This document shows positions 35,703 to 45,743 of a DNA stretch of 64,000 nt, one piece after another. Origin of the DNA: Pseudomonadota bacterium (GTDB lineage Bacteria > Desulfobacterota > Binatia > Binatales > Binataceae); assembly GCA_021324855.1 (NCBI GenBank), contig JAJPIG010000015.1, positions 124,001 through 188,000 of the forward strand, given 5' to 3'. A model generated the notes under the pieces. It was not told the origin of the DNA. It did no database searches and saw only the letters and a program-made list of their open reading frames with translations. Within the stretch, counting starts at the first letter, position 1, and the number at the start of each line of letters is the position of its first letter. The translations under genes and the position numbers were made by a program.

Positions 35703-38162
35703 TCAGGCGACGATGCTGAGCAGTTTGTCGGGTACGTAGATGATCTTGCGCGGTGGCTTGCCATCGAGATGGCGCACGACAGCCGGGCTCTTGAGGGCCA
35801 TCCCGCGGACCTCGTCCTCGGCCGTGCCCGCACCGACGTGGAGCCGGTCGCGCACCTTGCCGTTGATCTGGACGACGATAGTAACCAACTCGTCGCGCGC
35901 GAGTTCAGGATCGTATTTCGGCCACGATTCGAGATGGACCGAGCGATCGTGGCCGAGCGCGCGCCACAGCTCCTCGCCAATATGCGGCGCCATCGGCGCC
36001 AGCATCACGACGTAGCTCTCGATCGCGAATCGGCCCAGCACCGCGGGTTCAAGCCGCGCCGCGTAATTCAACAGATCCATCAGAGCGGCGAGAGCGGTAT
36101 TGAAGCGTTGGCGGTCAAGATGATCAGTGACGGTGCGAATCGTCTTATGGACGCGCCGGAGCGTCTCGGCGTCGGGCGAGCCTTGCGGGCATCCGGCCTG
36201 CACGTAACGCCGCACCATCGCCCAGACGCGCGTCAGGTAGCGCGCGGTGCCGGTCACGCCGTCCTCATTCCAATTGGTGGGCTCCTCGAACGGTCCCATG
36301 AAGAGCTCCCAGAGCCGGAGCGCGTCGGCGCCGTACTTCTCGACCATCGCATCGGGCGTGACCACGTTGCCGCGGCTCTTGGACATCTTTTGCCCGTCGG
36401 CCGCCCAGACCATTCCCTGATTGCGCAGCACCATGAACGGCTCTTTGAAACCGATGAGGCCCGCGTCGAACATCACTTTGGTCCACATCCGCGCGTATAG
36501 CAGATGCATCACCGCGTGCTCCGCGCCGCCGATATACAGATCGACGGGCAGCCAGTAATCGACCGCCGCGCGCTCGAACGGCGCGCGATCATAGTGCGGC
36601 GAGGCGAAGCGCAGGAAGTACCACGACGAACATGCGAACCCATCGAGCGTGTCGGTCTCGCGCTCGGCTGGTCCGCCGCATTTCGGACAGGCGGTGTTGA
36701 CGAATTCAGGGACGTTCGCGAGCGGCGAGCGTCCGGTTCCGGACGGCTGATAATCCTTCATGTCGGGCAGCAGGACCGGCAGTTGCTCGTCGGGGACCGG
36801 CACGATGCCGCAGTCACCCTTGCAGTAGACGATCGGAATCGGCGCGCCCCAGTAGCGTTGGCGCGAGATGAGCCAGTCACGCATCCGATAGGTCACTGTC
36901 GAGCGGCCGATATTGTGCTCGTCGACCCAGCGCGCGACCGCTTGGATCGCATCGGCGGTCTTGAGGCCGTTGAGAAAGCCGGAGTTCACCGTGATGCCGT
37001 GCTCGGTGAAGGCGCGACCCGGATCGGGCGCGCTGCCATCGAGCGGCGCGGTGACGCGCGGAATTTCCAGTCCATACTTGGTCGCGAATTCGAAGTCGCG
37101 CTGATCTTCGCCGGGAGCGGCCATGATCGCGCCCGTACCGTAGCCCATCAGGACGTAATCGGCGATCCAGATTGGAATGTCCTTGCCGGTAAATGGATTG
37201 CGCGCGAACGCGCCAGTGAACACTCCAGTCTTTTCCTTCACCGTGGACAGCCGCTCGATCTCGCTCTGGCGGCGCGCCTGTGCGACGTACTCGTTGATCG
37301 CCGCGCGCTGCTCCGCGGTCGTGATTTCCGGGACCAGCGGATGCTCCGGCGCGAGCACCATGAACGAGACGCCGAAGACAGTATCGGGCCGGGTGGTGAA
37401 GAAGCGGACAGTCTTCCCCGGATGACCGACGACATCGAAGGCGATCTCCGCGCCCTCCGAGCGTCCGATCCAGTTGCGCTGCATCAGTTTGATCGGCTCG
37501 GGCCAGTCCACGATGGCAAGGTCATCGAGCAGGCGATCGGCGTAGGCAGTGATTTTGAAATACCACTGCTCGAGATCTTTTTTCGTTACCAGGGTTTCCG
37601 GATGACGCCAGCAGCATCCGTTGACCACCTGCTCGTTGGCGAGGATCGTGCGGCATTCGTCGCACCACCATTGCGAGCCGACTGCGCGGTAGGCGAGTCC
37701 GCGCCGGTACATCAGCAAAAAGAACCACTGCGTCCAGCGATAATAAGCGGGATCGGAAGAATTGATCTCGCGCGTCCAATCATAAGCGCATCCGGTTAAC
37801 TTCAACTGACGCTTGAAGTTTGCCGCGTACTGCGGAACGGTCTGTTTCGGATGAAGCCCCTTGAGCAGCGCTTCGTTCTCGGCAGGCAAGCCGAAGGCGT
37901 CCCAGCCCATCGCATGGAGTACGTTGTAGCCGTTCATCCGCTTGAAGCGGCCGACGACATCGGACGGGACGTAATTATGCAGGTGGCCGACCGAAAGGCC
38001 GTTCCCCGACGGATAAGGGAACATCTCGAGCAGGTAGAACTTGGCGCGGCTGCGATCGTCGCCGGTCAGGTAAAGGCCGGAGCGCTCCCATTCGGCCTGC
38101 CAGTAAGGTTCGATTTTTTTCGGATCGTAACGTTCGTCCATCGGGGTTCGTGAAACGGCCAT
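35703..38162 (-). CDS. leuS: leucyl-tRNA synthetase
   Basis: An 819-residue class I aminoacyl-tRNA synthetase. The HIGH-type motif is VGHLHNY near 55-60, the editing CP1 insert spans about 220-410, and KMSKSRGN is near 592. YYRWTQWFFLLMYRRGLAYR and the CGGPAERETDTLDGFACSSWY segments are typical LeuRS. It charges tRNA-Leu in the cytoplasm. ATG at 38162 is used; an ATG seven codons later (MDERYDP) is equally plausible. Length is slightly shorter than E. coli LeuRS, within family range. Confidence 0.97.
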   Translation of the reverse strand: MAVSRTPMDERYDPKKIEPYWQAEWERSGLYLTGDDRSRAKFYLLEMFPYPSGNGLSVGHLHNYVPSDVVGRFKRMNGYNVLHAMGWDAFGLPAENEALLKGLHPKQTVPQYAANFKRQLKLTGCAYDWTREINSSDPAYYRWTQWFFLLMYRRGLAYRAVGSQWWCDECRTILANEQVVNGCCWRHPETLVTKKDLEQWYFKITAYADRLLDDLAIVDWPEPIKLMQRNWIGRSEGAEIAFDVVGHPGKTVRFFTTRPDTVFGVSFMVLAPEHPLVPEITTAEQRAAINEYVAQARRQSEIERLSTVKEKTGVFTGAFARNPFTGKDIPIWIADYVLMGYGTGAIMAAPGEDQRDFEFATKYGLEIPRVTAPLDGSAPDPGRAFTEHGITVNSGFLNGLKTADAIQAVARWVDEHNIGRSTVTYRMRDWLISRQRYWGAPIPIVYCKGDCGIVPVPDEQLPVLLPDMKDYQPSGTGRSPLANVPEFVNTACPKCGGPAERETDTLDGFACSSWYFLRFASPHYDRAPFERAAVDYWLPVDLYIGGAEHAVMHLLYARMWTKVMFDAGLIGFKEPFMVLRNQGMVWAADGQKMSKSRGNVVTPDAMVEKYGADALRLWELFMGPFEEPTNWNEDGVTGTARYLTRVWAMVRRYVQAGCPQGSPDAETLRRVHKTIRTVTDHLDRQRFNTALAALMDLLNYAARLEPAVLGRFAIESYVVMLAPMAPHIGEELWRALGHDRSVHLESWPKYDPELARDELVTIVVQINGKVRDRLHVGAGTAEDEVRGMALKSPAVVRHLDGKPPRKIIYVPDKLLSIVA

Positions 38163-38198
38163 CCTCGATGCAATCTAGCGCGCCGGCAAGCCCGGGCG

Positions 38199-38858
38199 CT
38201 ACTTCTTGCGCGCGATCGTCAGGCCGTCAGCGAACGGCAGCATCACGGCTTCAACGCGCCGGTCTTTGGCGATGAGATCATTGAACTCGCGGACCCCGAT
38301 CGTCTCGGGATCCTGATCGGCGCGATCGAAGATGCGTCCGCCCCAGAGCACGTTATCGATCACGATCAGGCCGTTGGGGCGCGTGTGCTTCAGCGCCTCT
38401 TCGTAGTAGGCGCAGTAATCATCCTTGTTCGCATCGATGAACGAGAAATCAAACGTCGTCGAGGCGGGCAATGCTTTGAGCGTCTCGAGTGCCGGACCGA
38501 GCTTGAGCGTGATCTTGTGCGCGACGCCGGCCGCTTCCCAATGCCGCTTCGCGATCGAGGTCCACTTTTCGCTGACGTCGCAGCACAGCAGATGGCCGTC
38601 GGCGGGCAGGGCGCGCGCGATCACCAGCGAGCTGTACCCTGTAAACGTGCCGACTTCCAGGGCCGATTTGGCGCCAATCGCTGCCACAAGCAATCCGAGC
38701 AGGGTCGCCTGCTCGGGCGCTGTCTGCAGGCACGGAAGCCATCCGCCGAGTTTTGCATTCTCATCCTCGATCTGCGTGCGGATCGGATCCTGGTTGTGCC
38801 CATGTTCGAGCACGTAACGATAGGTCGCCTCGGTCATTTCGATCGATTTCAGCGGCAT
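38199..38858 (-). CDS. SAM-dependent O-methyltransferase (caffeoyl-CoA OMT family)
   Basis: A 219-residue class I methyltransferase. The SAM motif is ALEVGTFTGYSSLVIA near 66-81, followed by CCDVSEKW, SFIDANKDDY with the metal-binding Asp, and NVLWGGR. Bacterial members methylate catechol-type hydroxyls in a divalent-metal-dependent way. It could protect or modify aromatic intermediates, but the neighbouring genes (leuS, Mut7-C protein) give no pathway. The 160 nt upstream are more AT-rich near 38960-39000 and contain no gene that I can see. Confidence 0.92.
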   Translation of the reverse strand: MPLKSIEMTEATYRYVLEHGHNQDPIRTQIEDENAKLGGWLPCLQTAPEQATLLGLLVAAIGAKSALEVGTFTGYSSLVIARALPADGHLLCCDVSEKWTSIAKRHWEAAGVAHKITLKLGPALETLKALPASTTFDFSFIDANKDDYCAYYEEALKHTRPNGLIVIDNVLWGGRIFDRADQDPETIGVREFNDLIAKDRRVEAVMLPFADGLTIARKK

Positions 38859-39018
38859 CGGGATGGCCCTCGCTGTTCAAATAGGTTCATCTGGCCTGCG
38901 CTCCTGCAGATAATTTAAACCTTTCCTCCCATCGTAACCCGTGCGACTGAACGCGGGGGAAGGTTCTGATGGGCGCTGTTATTGAAAATATTTACAGTAC
39001 ATCACACTAAGTCTGGCT

Positions 39019-39495
39019 TCATCGGCGCATCAGTCGATCGATCTCCCGCCGCGCACGCGCCGGATGCGTCGCTTCCCAATAGACGCGCCCGCAGCGATCG
39101 CATTGCGCGAAGTTCTCCTGCGTCGCATAGACGAACGACGGGACGCGCGCGCTTACCGTTTCGCGTGCCACCCGGCCAAGCGGGACATTGCATCGCGAGC
39201 ATCGCGTGAACGCGTGGCGATAAACGTTGAACGGGAAGCGGGTGAGTACGGCGCGAAGCTGGGCGCGGAAGTCATCGGGTTCGAGATAGAGCACGTCCGA
39301 TGCGGTGCGCAGGCGCTTGTCACGCGTGAGCATCACACGGTGCTCGACGCGCGCCCGCCGGAGCATCGCGGCACCGTCGAGCCGTTCGTCACAGATTACG
39401 TCCGCGCCGAGCAATCTTAGCCATCGCGCGAGCCGCGCGAGCATCCGGTCGGCCGCGAACCGCGGAATCTCATCCGTCGCCGGAAGCGTTTCCAT
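39019..39495 (-). CDS. Mut7-C RNase-domain protein with zinc ribbon
   Basis: A 158-residue Mut7-C family protein: RFAADRMLARLARWLRLLGAD at the start with the conserved Asp, LTRDKRL near 58-64, then a C-terminal zinc ribbon of two pairs, CSRC near 97 and CDRC near 135. The PIN-like N-terminal domain resembles nucleases of the Mut7 exonuclease group. No partner is evident. The strand and 59-nt gap leave it as a single gene, divergent from the alpha/beta hydrolase. Confidence 0.92.
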   Translation of the reverse strand: METLPATDEIPRFAADRMLARLARWLRLLGADVICDERLDGAAMLRRARVEHRVMLTRDKRLRTASDVLYLEPDDFRAQLRAVLTRFPFNVYRHAFTRCSRCNVPLGRVARETVSARVPSFVYATQENFAQCDRCGRVYWEATHPARARREIDRLMRR

Positions 39496-39554
39496 TTCCG
39501 AGTCATCAGGGAGTATAGCAGGGATTCGGAAATTCTGATTGCCGGGAGTCTCCG

Positions 39555-40193
39555 ATGACCGAAGAGGCCGTTTCGTTCAAGGCCGGCGCGCTGACGCTTG
39601 AAGGGCGTCTCGCGCAGCCCGCGTCGAAAGCGCCTGCGCGCGGCGCAGTCGTATGCCATCCACATCCACTTTACGGCGGCTCGATGGACAACAACGTCGT
39701 TGAGGCGATTCTCGACGCGCTCTGGAGGCTGGATTTTGCGACGCTGCGTTTCAATTTCCGCGGCGTCGGACGCAGCGAGGGCGAGCATGGCGGCGGCATC
39801 GCGGAAATCGAGGATGTCGCCGCGGCCGCCCGCTTCCTGAGCGCGCAAGCAGGCGTGCAAGCGGATGCTCTCGCACTGGCGGGTTATTCCTTTGGAGCGC
39901 GCGTCGCGCTTGCGGCTGCGCCCACGATTGCGGAGGTCGCCACGGTCATCGCGGTCGCGCTGCCGGTTTCGATGATGGAGCCGCCGGCGATCGAAGGCTG
40001 GAGCAAGCGGCTGGTTATGATCGCGGGCGATCGCGATTCATTCTGCCGTGTGCGGGACCTCGAAGCGTTCCACGCGCGCGCCGGAAGTAATTCGTCGCTC
40101 GCGCTGATCGGCGGGGCGGATCATTTTTTCGGCGGCTTCGAGCGCGAACTCGCGGATCGAATCGTCGAGATAATGAAAGGACGGACCGCTTAG
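39555..40193 (+). CDS. alpha/beta hydrolase (COG2945-like)
   Basis: A 212-residue compact alpha/beta hydrolase. CHPHPLYGGSMDNNVV near 32-47 is the family's oxyanion region, GYSFGARV near 114-121 holds the nucleophilic Ser, and GADHFFGG near 193-200 holds the catalytic His. The substrate is not known; relatives are cytoplasmic esterases. It lies between two minus-strand genes and its stop overlaps the convergent aminopeptidase stop by 4 nt. Confidence 0.9.
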   Translation: MTEEAVSFKAGALTLEGRLAQPASKAPARGAVVCHPHPLYGGSMDNNVVEAILDALWRLDFATLRFNFRGVGRSEGEHGGGIAEIEDVAAAARFLSAQAGVQADALALAGYSFGARVALAAAPTIAEVATVIAVALPVSMMEPPAIEGWSKRLVMIAGDRDSFCRVRDLEAFHARAGSNSSLALIGGADHFFGGFERELADRIVEIMKGRTA

Positions 40194-41260
40194 TGCGGGA
40201 CGGGGTGAGTTGCCTGCCAGATGGCGTAGAACGGATCACCCGGGTTGCTCTTCGCCAAATCAATGATGGCCTGAATCGTGGCGCGAGTGTCGCGGTGATG
40301 TTCGCGTTCAAGCGCCGCAAACTCCGCAAACTGGTGAAAATAGATCAGATAATTGATCAGTACCGCGTTGTTTAGCGGCTCATGATCGAGGTCGAAGCGT
40401 TCCAGTCCCGAGAGGCGGGGCTTGAGCGCTGCGTAATTCGCCTTGATCTGTTCAAACAGAGGCCCTCGCCGCTTGACGATCTCCTCGTGAGGCAGGCCGC
40501 TTTGGTAAAGACGCAGCAACTGCGCCTGCGCCTGCAACAGGAACGATGCGAACTCGAGGTCGCTTTGAAGCACGCCACGCGCCGCCTGCGTTGCGGAAGC
40601 ATCGGGGCCGGCGGTCGCAGCGAAGAAGTCGATCGCGCCGCGGCTTCCGACCCAGGTCGCCGCGCTTTCGTCGAACATCACGTCGCTGGCTAGAAAGAAG
40701 GTCCGATGGAACAGCTCGTGAATAATCACACCGGCGAGTTCGACGCGGCTTAAATTGAGCAGGTTCGAGAGCAGCGGATCGTTGAAGAAGCCCAGCGTCG
40801 AGAAGGCGACGGCGGGGCGCACAAAGGTATCGTAACCGGCGTCTTCGAGGCTCTTCGCCTCGGCCTCAGCGTCGTGCTTGTCGAAATAGCCGCGGTAGGG
40901 GACGCGCCCGACGATCGGGAACCACCAGGTAAGGGGCGTCAGCGAATCGCGCGGCGCTGCCATCACAACCCATACGATCGCGTGGCTGTCGACCTGGCTG
41001 ACGGCGCGGTACGCGCCGCCGACTTTAAGCCCGAGTTGGTCCTGCGCGAATTTTCGTACTTCCAGAACGGTCTCGAGCTTGGCGCGTGTATCGGCGGGCA
41101 GGTCACCGCGCGCCAGCACCTCGTCAATCGGCTTGCGGTTCCACAAAAGCCGCATCTCCGCCCACGCGCCTCGCGCGATGTAGCCAAGCTCGCATCCCTG
41201 AAGCGCGATCGCGAGCGTGACAACTGCAAGCATCGCGAACACGGCGCGCGCGGCTCGCAT
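40190..41260 (-). CDS. putative aminopeptidase lipoprotein (PF10023 type)
   Basis: A 356-residue zinc metallopeptidase-like protein. The signal peptide ends with ALQGC, a lipobox, so it is probably lipid-anchored. The metal motif HELFH sits near 186-190, with a downstream Glu in FDESAATWVG as a possible third ligand. The GYDTFVRPAVAFSTLGFFNDPLLSN segment is typical of this family. ATG at 41260 gives the proper signal peptide; an upstream start at 41314 would add 18 residues before it. Function in the periplasm or outer membrane is not established. Confidence 0.88.
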   Translation of the reverse strand: MRAARAVFAMLAVVTLAIALQGCELGYIARGAWAEMRLLWNRKPIDEVLARGDLPADTRAKLETVLEVRKFAQDQLGLKVGGAYRAVSQVDSHAIVWVVMAAPRDSLTPLTWWFPIVGRVPYRGYFDKHDAEAEAKSLEDAGYDTFVRPAVAFSTLGFFNDPLLSNLLNLSRVELAGVIIHELFHRTFFLASDVMFDESAATWVGSRGAIDFFAATAGPDASATQAARGVLQSDLEFASFLLQAQAQLLRLYQSGLPHEEIVKRRGPLFEQIKANYAALKPRLSGLERFDLDHEPLNNAVLINYLIYFHQFAEFAALEREHHRDTRATIQAIIDLAKSNPGDPFYAIWQATHPVPH

Positions 41261-41325
41261 ACAGCCTCTCGATCCGGCGGCGGATCGGTTCCGGCCGCAA
41301 CGCCCGGTTAGCATCGGGATCGCCT

Positions 41326-43146
41326 TTATTCAGCCGTATCGGGCGCGCCGTACTGAAGCTCGAACAGCCGATAGTAGAGGCCGCGGCGCGCGAGCAACTC
41401 CTGATGAGTGCCGCTCTCGCGCAGGCTGCCGTTGCTCATCACGAGGATGCGGTCGGCGCTTTGGATGGTCGACAAGCGATGGGCGATGATCAGCGCGGTC
41501 CGCCCCGTCAGCAATTGCTCGAGTGCGAGCTGCACCAGATGCTCGGTTTCGCTGTCAACGCTTGAGGTCGCCTCGTCCATCACCAGGATGCGCGGGTCGT
41601 AGGCAAGCGCCCGCGCGAACGACATGAGCTGCCGTTGCCCGGCGGAGAAATTGGCGCCGCGTTCGTGGACCTCTTCGCGCAGCCCGGCCGGCATCTGCTC
41701 GACGAAGCGCAGCGCCTGCGCGCGCGCCAACGCCGTACGCACGGCGGAATCGTCGAGATCAACCCGGCCGAGCCGAATGTTCTCGAGGATGTCGCCGGCG
41801 AAGAGGAAGACATCCTGCTGGACCAGGCCGATCGCGCGTCGGAGTTCGGTCAGGTCCCATTCGCGAACATCGACGCCATCGACCAGGATGCGCCCGGCCT
41901 TCACGTCGTAAAAGCGCGTAAGCAGCTTGATTATCGTGGTTTTGCCCGAGCCGGTGGCGCCGACGATCGCGACCTTCTGTCCCGGCTCAACCGTCAAGCT
42001 CACGTCCTTCAGCACCGGCTCGCCCGGACGGTAGGCGAAATCGACGTGTTCGAAGACGATCGAGCCGCGCCGATCAGTGATGCGCGCGGGCGCTGCCGGG
42101 CGGCTAAGCGGCTTTTCTTCCAGCAACGCTTCAATCCGTTCCATCGCGACTAGCGAGGATTGCAGCACGGTATATTTCTGCGACATTTCGCGCAGCGGGT
42201 TGAAAAATTTCTGCGCGTACTCCATGAACGCGACCAGCGTCCCGAGTCCGATCAGGCTGCGAATCACTTCGCCCCCGCCGACCCACAGGATGATCGCGAT
42301 AGTGATCGAGCTCAACGCCTCCACCGACGAGAACAGCCCGGCCTCGTAGATGTTGGCGAGCATCAGCGATTCCCGCGCGCGCAGGTTGAGTTGGTCGAAC
42401 TCGCGGCAGCTCTCGCGCTCGCGTGTGAAAAGCTGAATCACTCCCATCCCGGCCAGCGCCTCGGCCAGGTAGGCATTGAGCGCGGCGAGCCGTTCGCGGA
42501 TGTCGCGGTAGACGACGCGCGCCCGCACGCGGAAAAAATTCACCATCAAAAGCAGCGGCGGGATGGCGCACAGCGCCCACAGCGCCAGCCGTGCGTTGAA
42601 AGTGAGCATGATCACAACGATCGCGACCAGCGTGATGGCGTCGTTGAAGATCGTCAGGGAGCCGGCGTTGACCATTTCGCTGATCGCATCGATGTCGGTC
42701 GTCATCCGGCTTACGAGCCGCCCGACCGGCGTGCGATCAAAAAACGCCATTGGCAACCGTTCAACGTGGTTGAAGAGTGCGGTGCGCAAGTCCGACATGC
42801 TGTACTGCGCGACCATCATGGTCAGGTAGAACTGACCGTAGAAGGTTGCAAACTCGCCCAGCAGCATCATCACGTAAAGCGCGCCCATCGCCAGCAGGCC
42901 GTGTGTTCCCGCCGCGCGGAGCAAAGGATGCAGCCATGCGGGTGCCGGCCGATGGCGCGGATCGAGGAACAGATCGATCGTGAGCTTGACGAGATAAGGC
43001 TGGCTCAACGCGAACAGCGTGTTGAGCGGCATCAGGACGACGGCAATCCAGAACGGCAGGCGGTAGGGGCGGACGAAACTCCACACCCGCTTAAGCAGCG
43101 TGAGCTCATGCACGCGCGCGAGCTTTTCTTCGCGGCCTACTTCCAT
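41326..43146 (-). CDS. ABC exporter subunit with canonical nucleotide site (MsbA/TmrB-like)
   Basis: A 606-residue half-transporter: six transmembrane helices to about 330, then an ATPase domain with Walker A GATGSGKTT at 396-404, the signature FSAGQ at 500-504 (non-standard compared with LSGGQ), and Walker B VMDEATSSVD with catalytic Glu525. It pairs with the gene just upstream (5-nt gap). In heterodimeric exporters the subunit with the normal Glu contributes a degenerate signature to the non-hydrolysing site, which fits this pair. Substrate (lipid or drug) is unknown. Confidence 0.93.
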   Translation of the reverse strand: MEVGREEKLARVHELTLLKRVWSFVRPYRLPFWIAVVLMPLNTLFALSQPYLVKLTIDLFLDPRHRPAPAWLHPLLRAAGTHGLLAMGALYVMMLLGEFATFYGQFYLTMMVAQYSMSDLRTALFNHVERLPMAFFDRTPVGRLVSRMTTDIDAISEMVNAGSLTIFNDAITLVAIVVIMLTFNARLALWALCAIPPLLLMVNFFRVRARVVYRDIRERLAALNAYLAEALAGMGVIQLFTRERESCREFDQLNLRARESLMLANIYEAGLFSSVEALSSITIAIILWVGGGEVIRSLIGLGTLVAFMEYAQKFFNPLREMSQKYTVLQSSLVAMERIEALLEEKPLSRPAAPARITDRRGSIVFEHVDFAYRPGEPVLKDVSLTVEPGQKVAIVGATGSGKTTIIKLLTRFYDVKAGRILVDGVDVREWDLTELRRAIGLVQQDVFLFAGDILENIRLGRVDLDDSAVRTALARAQALRFVEQMPAGLREEVHERGANFSAGQRQLMSFARALAYDPRILVMDEATSSVDSETEHLVQLALEQLLTGRTALIIAHRLSTIQSADRILVMSNGSLRESGTHQELLARRGLYYRLFELQYGAPDTAE

Positions 43147-43151
43147 GGCAT

Positions 43152-44909
43152 TCAGTACTGCGTCAGTTCCTCTTCGAGCAGTTGGCGATGGAATAGACCG
43201 GCGTAGATTCCTCGGCGCGCCATCAGCTCCTCGTGCGTGCCGCGCTCGGCGATCGTCCCCTGATCGAGCACGATGATCTCGTCTGCATCGCGCACCGTGG
43301 AGGCGCGATGCGAGACCACGATCGTCGTGCGGCCGCGCACGCTCTGACCGAGGCTTTCGAGCACGGCGCGCTCGGTTTCCGTGTCGACCGATGAGAGCGC
43401 GTCATCGAGCACGACAATCGACGGATTGTACGCGAGCAGCCGCGCAATCGTGACGCGCTGCTTCTGGCCGCCCGAGAGCGACATCCCACGCTCGCCGACA
43501 ACGGTCTCGAGCCCGCGCGGCATCATCGCGATGTCGCTGTCGAGTCCCGCCACGTGCGCCGCTTCTATGATCTCATCGCGGCTGGCGTCAGTGCGGCCGA
43601 AGGCGATATTGCGCGCCAGCGTATCGGAAAACAGCAGCGGTTCCTGCGGCACCACCCCGACTGTCCGACGCAGCCCGCCGAGCGGTAGTTCGCGGATGTC
43701 GCGGCCGTCGATCGTGACGCGGCCGGTGGTTGGCTCGATCATCCGGGTAAGCAGCTTGACCATCGTGGATTTACCGGCGCCGGTGCGCCCGACGATCGCG
43801 AGCTTCTCCCCTGGCCGGACGGTCACGTTGATTCCACGCAATGCGTAGGCGGGCGCCGCGCCGTTGGATGAGCCGTTGCGATTTGCGAAATAACTGAACG
43901 ACACATCCTCCCATCTGACCTCGCCGGCGACCTCAAGCCGGAGCGGGCCGTCCTCTTCGATCATCGTGGTCGACGTGGTCTCGAAGATTTCAGCGAGCCG
44001 CTTCATTGCCGCCTTGCCGCGCTGATAGAGCGAGATCGTCCAACCCAGCGAGGTGGTTGGCCAGGCGAGCGCGACCAGGTAGCTCATAAACGCCACCAAG
44101 TCGCCGATCGAGATGCGATGCGCCATCACCAGTGCGCCGCCATAGATCAGGACGATCATCGTGGACGCCGCCGCAGCGCCGCGAATCAATGGCAGCAGCA
44201 CGCCGCGAATCCGCGCCAGCGCGAGTCCCTGCTCGTTGTAGCTGTCGTTCAAGGCGCGGAACTGTGCGGCCTGATGTTGTTCGAGCGTATAGGCCTTGAC
44301 GATATGGATGCCGGAGAGGCTTTCCTGAATTTTCGCGCCGATCGCACCGATCCCTTCCTGCACCCGCAGACTGCGTTCCATGATCGAGCGCGACAGGTGA
44401 TACATCACGAAAAACAGCACCAGGTAAGGCGCGATCGAGGCGAGCGTCAGCCGCGGACTCAGCGACAACATCACCGAGAGCGACAGCACCCACATCAGCG
44501 GCGTGGTGGTGAAACTCAGCACGCCCATCCCGATCATCATCCGCACGGCGGTCAAATCGTTCACCAGCCGTGACATCAGATCGCCGGTCTTGAGCCGCTC
44601 GTAGAACTCCGGACCCAGCTTGACGAGATGGGCAAAGAGATCATTGCGCAGGTTGTATTCGATATCGCGTCCGCAATTGAAGATTACGAAGCGCGAAAAC
44701 CATCGCGCGACGCCGCCCAGCACCGCGGCTCCGCAGATCAGCTTCACCATGAATGCGAGCCGCAGGTAGTCATGCGCCTGGATAGCGTTGATCGCGTCGC
44801 GCACCAGGTACGGTATCGTCATGCCGAGCGCGGCCGTCGCAAGCGTGCAAAAGATGCCAAAGGCGTAGCGATGCCAGAACCGGCCGATGTAGCTAAGCAG
44901 GCGTCTCAT
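43152..44909 (-). CDS. ABC exporter subunit with degenerate Walker B (heterodimer partner)
   Basis: A 585-residue half-transporter of the same architecture: membrane domain to about 310, Walker A GRTGAGKST at 374-382, canonical signature LSGGQ at 478-482, and Walker B VLDDALSSVD, in which residue 503 is Asp where catalytic Glu is expected. That change marks the degenerate site of asymmetric exporters such as TM287/288, TmrAB and BmrCD. Together with the FSAGQ signature of the other subunit it makes a coherent heterodimer. First gene of the pair. Confidence 0.93.
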   Translation of the reverse strand: MRRLLSYIGRFWHRYAFGIFCTLATAALGMTIPYLVRDAINAIQAHDYLRLAFMVKLICGAAVLGGVARWFSRFVIFNCGRDIEYNLRNDLFAHLVKLGPEFYERLKTGDLMSRLVNDLTAVRMMIGMGVLSFTTTPLMWVLSLSVMLSLSPRLTLASIAPYLVLFFVMYHLSRSIMERSLRVQEGIGAIGAKIQESLSGIHIVKAYTLEQHQAAQFRALNDSYNEQGLALARIRGVLLPLIRGAAAASTMIVLIYGGALVMAHRISIGDLVAFMSYLVALAWPTTSLGWTISLYQRGKAAMKRLAEIFETTSTTMIEEDGPLRLEVAGEVRWEDVSFSYFANRNGSSNGAAPAYALRGINVTVRPGEKLAIVGRTGAGKSTMVKLLTRMIEPTTGRVTIDGRDIRELPLGGLRRTVGVVPQEPLLFSDTLARNIAFGRTDASRDEIIEAAHVAGLDSDIAMMPRGLETVVGERGMSLSGGQKQRVTIARLLAYNPSIVVLDDALSSVDTETERAVLESLGQSVRGRTTIVVSHRASTVRDADEIIVLDQGTIAERGTHEELMARRGIYAGLFHRQLLEEELTQY

Positions 44910-44981
44910 CTCGCGCGGTCTAGGTTAGCAGTTATGAACCGTGACGAAAGCAAATTCACCGCCGTCGGAACCGCGATGATT

Positions 44982-45743
44982 TTACAACGGTCGCCGGCTC
45001 TTGAGCCGCCGTTCGTAAAGCTTTGCGTACTTCAAAAAGACGTAAAAGGCCGCGGTCATTGCCGCATAGAGTCCGCGTCCGCCGTCGCGAAATCCGCCAC
45101 GCAGCACGTAAAAATTGAAGAACCGCCACGCCGGATTCCCGAACATCTTGAACGGCGTCATGATGCCGGGCTCGCTCTCGGCGGCGGCTCGCGTGCTGAA
45201 ACGGTTCATCGTGGCGACGTGATCGGCGACGTCGCGATAGCTGAAATGCAGAATCGGCGCGCGTAGCCGGCCGAGCTTTCCGGCGACGACCACTTTGTCA
45301 TGCGGATCGCGCCCACCGATATGTGCGCGCTCTCGCCGGAACAATCGCACCGGACGGTCGGGATAGATCGGACGCATGTAGTAGTACCCCAGATGGTAGA
45401 GCACGCGGCGAATCGTGTAGCCGTCGGCCGCGGAAGGCGAACTGACGACCTTTTCGATCTCGCGTCCAAGCTCGTATGTCGCCTGCTCATCGGCGTCCAT
45501 CAGAATCACCCACTCGCGGGTCGCGTGATCGAGCGCGAACTGCTTCTGATCGACGTAGTTCGTGAACTTGCGCTGAATAACCTGAGCGCCGTGTGCGCGC
45601 GCGATCTCAACCGTACGGTCGCTCGAGAACGAATCGACCACGATCAATTCATCGCAGAACCAGGCGCTGCGCAGGCATTGGCCGATGAGCTCTTCTTCGT
45701 TGAGCGTGACCGTGATCAGCGAAATGCCGGGCTTGTCGGCCAT
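44982..45743 (-). CDS. family 2 glycosyltransferase (WaaE/KdtX-like, LPS core type)
   Basis: A 253-residue GT2 enzyme: ISLITVTLNEEELI at the start, DSFSSDRTVEIA, and VILMDADEQ near 80-88, which is the nucleotide-sugar/metal motif. The YVDQKQFALDHA segment is typical of the WaaE/KdtX group that adds sugars to lipopolysaccharide core. A hydrophobic stretch near 230 may sit at the membrane. The ATG at 45743 overlaps the exonuclease stop by one base (TGATG) and is preferred to the GTG one codon before. Adjacent ABC exporter genes could supply the lipid substrate, but that is only suggestive. Confidence 0.87.
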   Translation of the reverse strand: MADKPGISLITVTLNEEELIGQCLRSAWFCDELIVVDSFSSDRTVEIARAHGAQVIQRKFTNYVDQKQFALDHATREWVILMDADEQATYELGREIEKVVSSPSAADGYTIRRVLYHLGYYYMRPIYPDRPVRLFRRERAHIGGRDPHDKVVVAGKLGRLRAPILHFSYRDVADHVATMNRFSTRAAAESEPGIMTPFKMFGNPAWRFFNFYVLRGGFRDGGRGLYAAMTAAFYVFLKYAKLYERRLKSRRPL

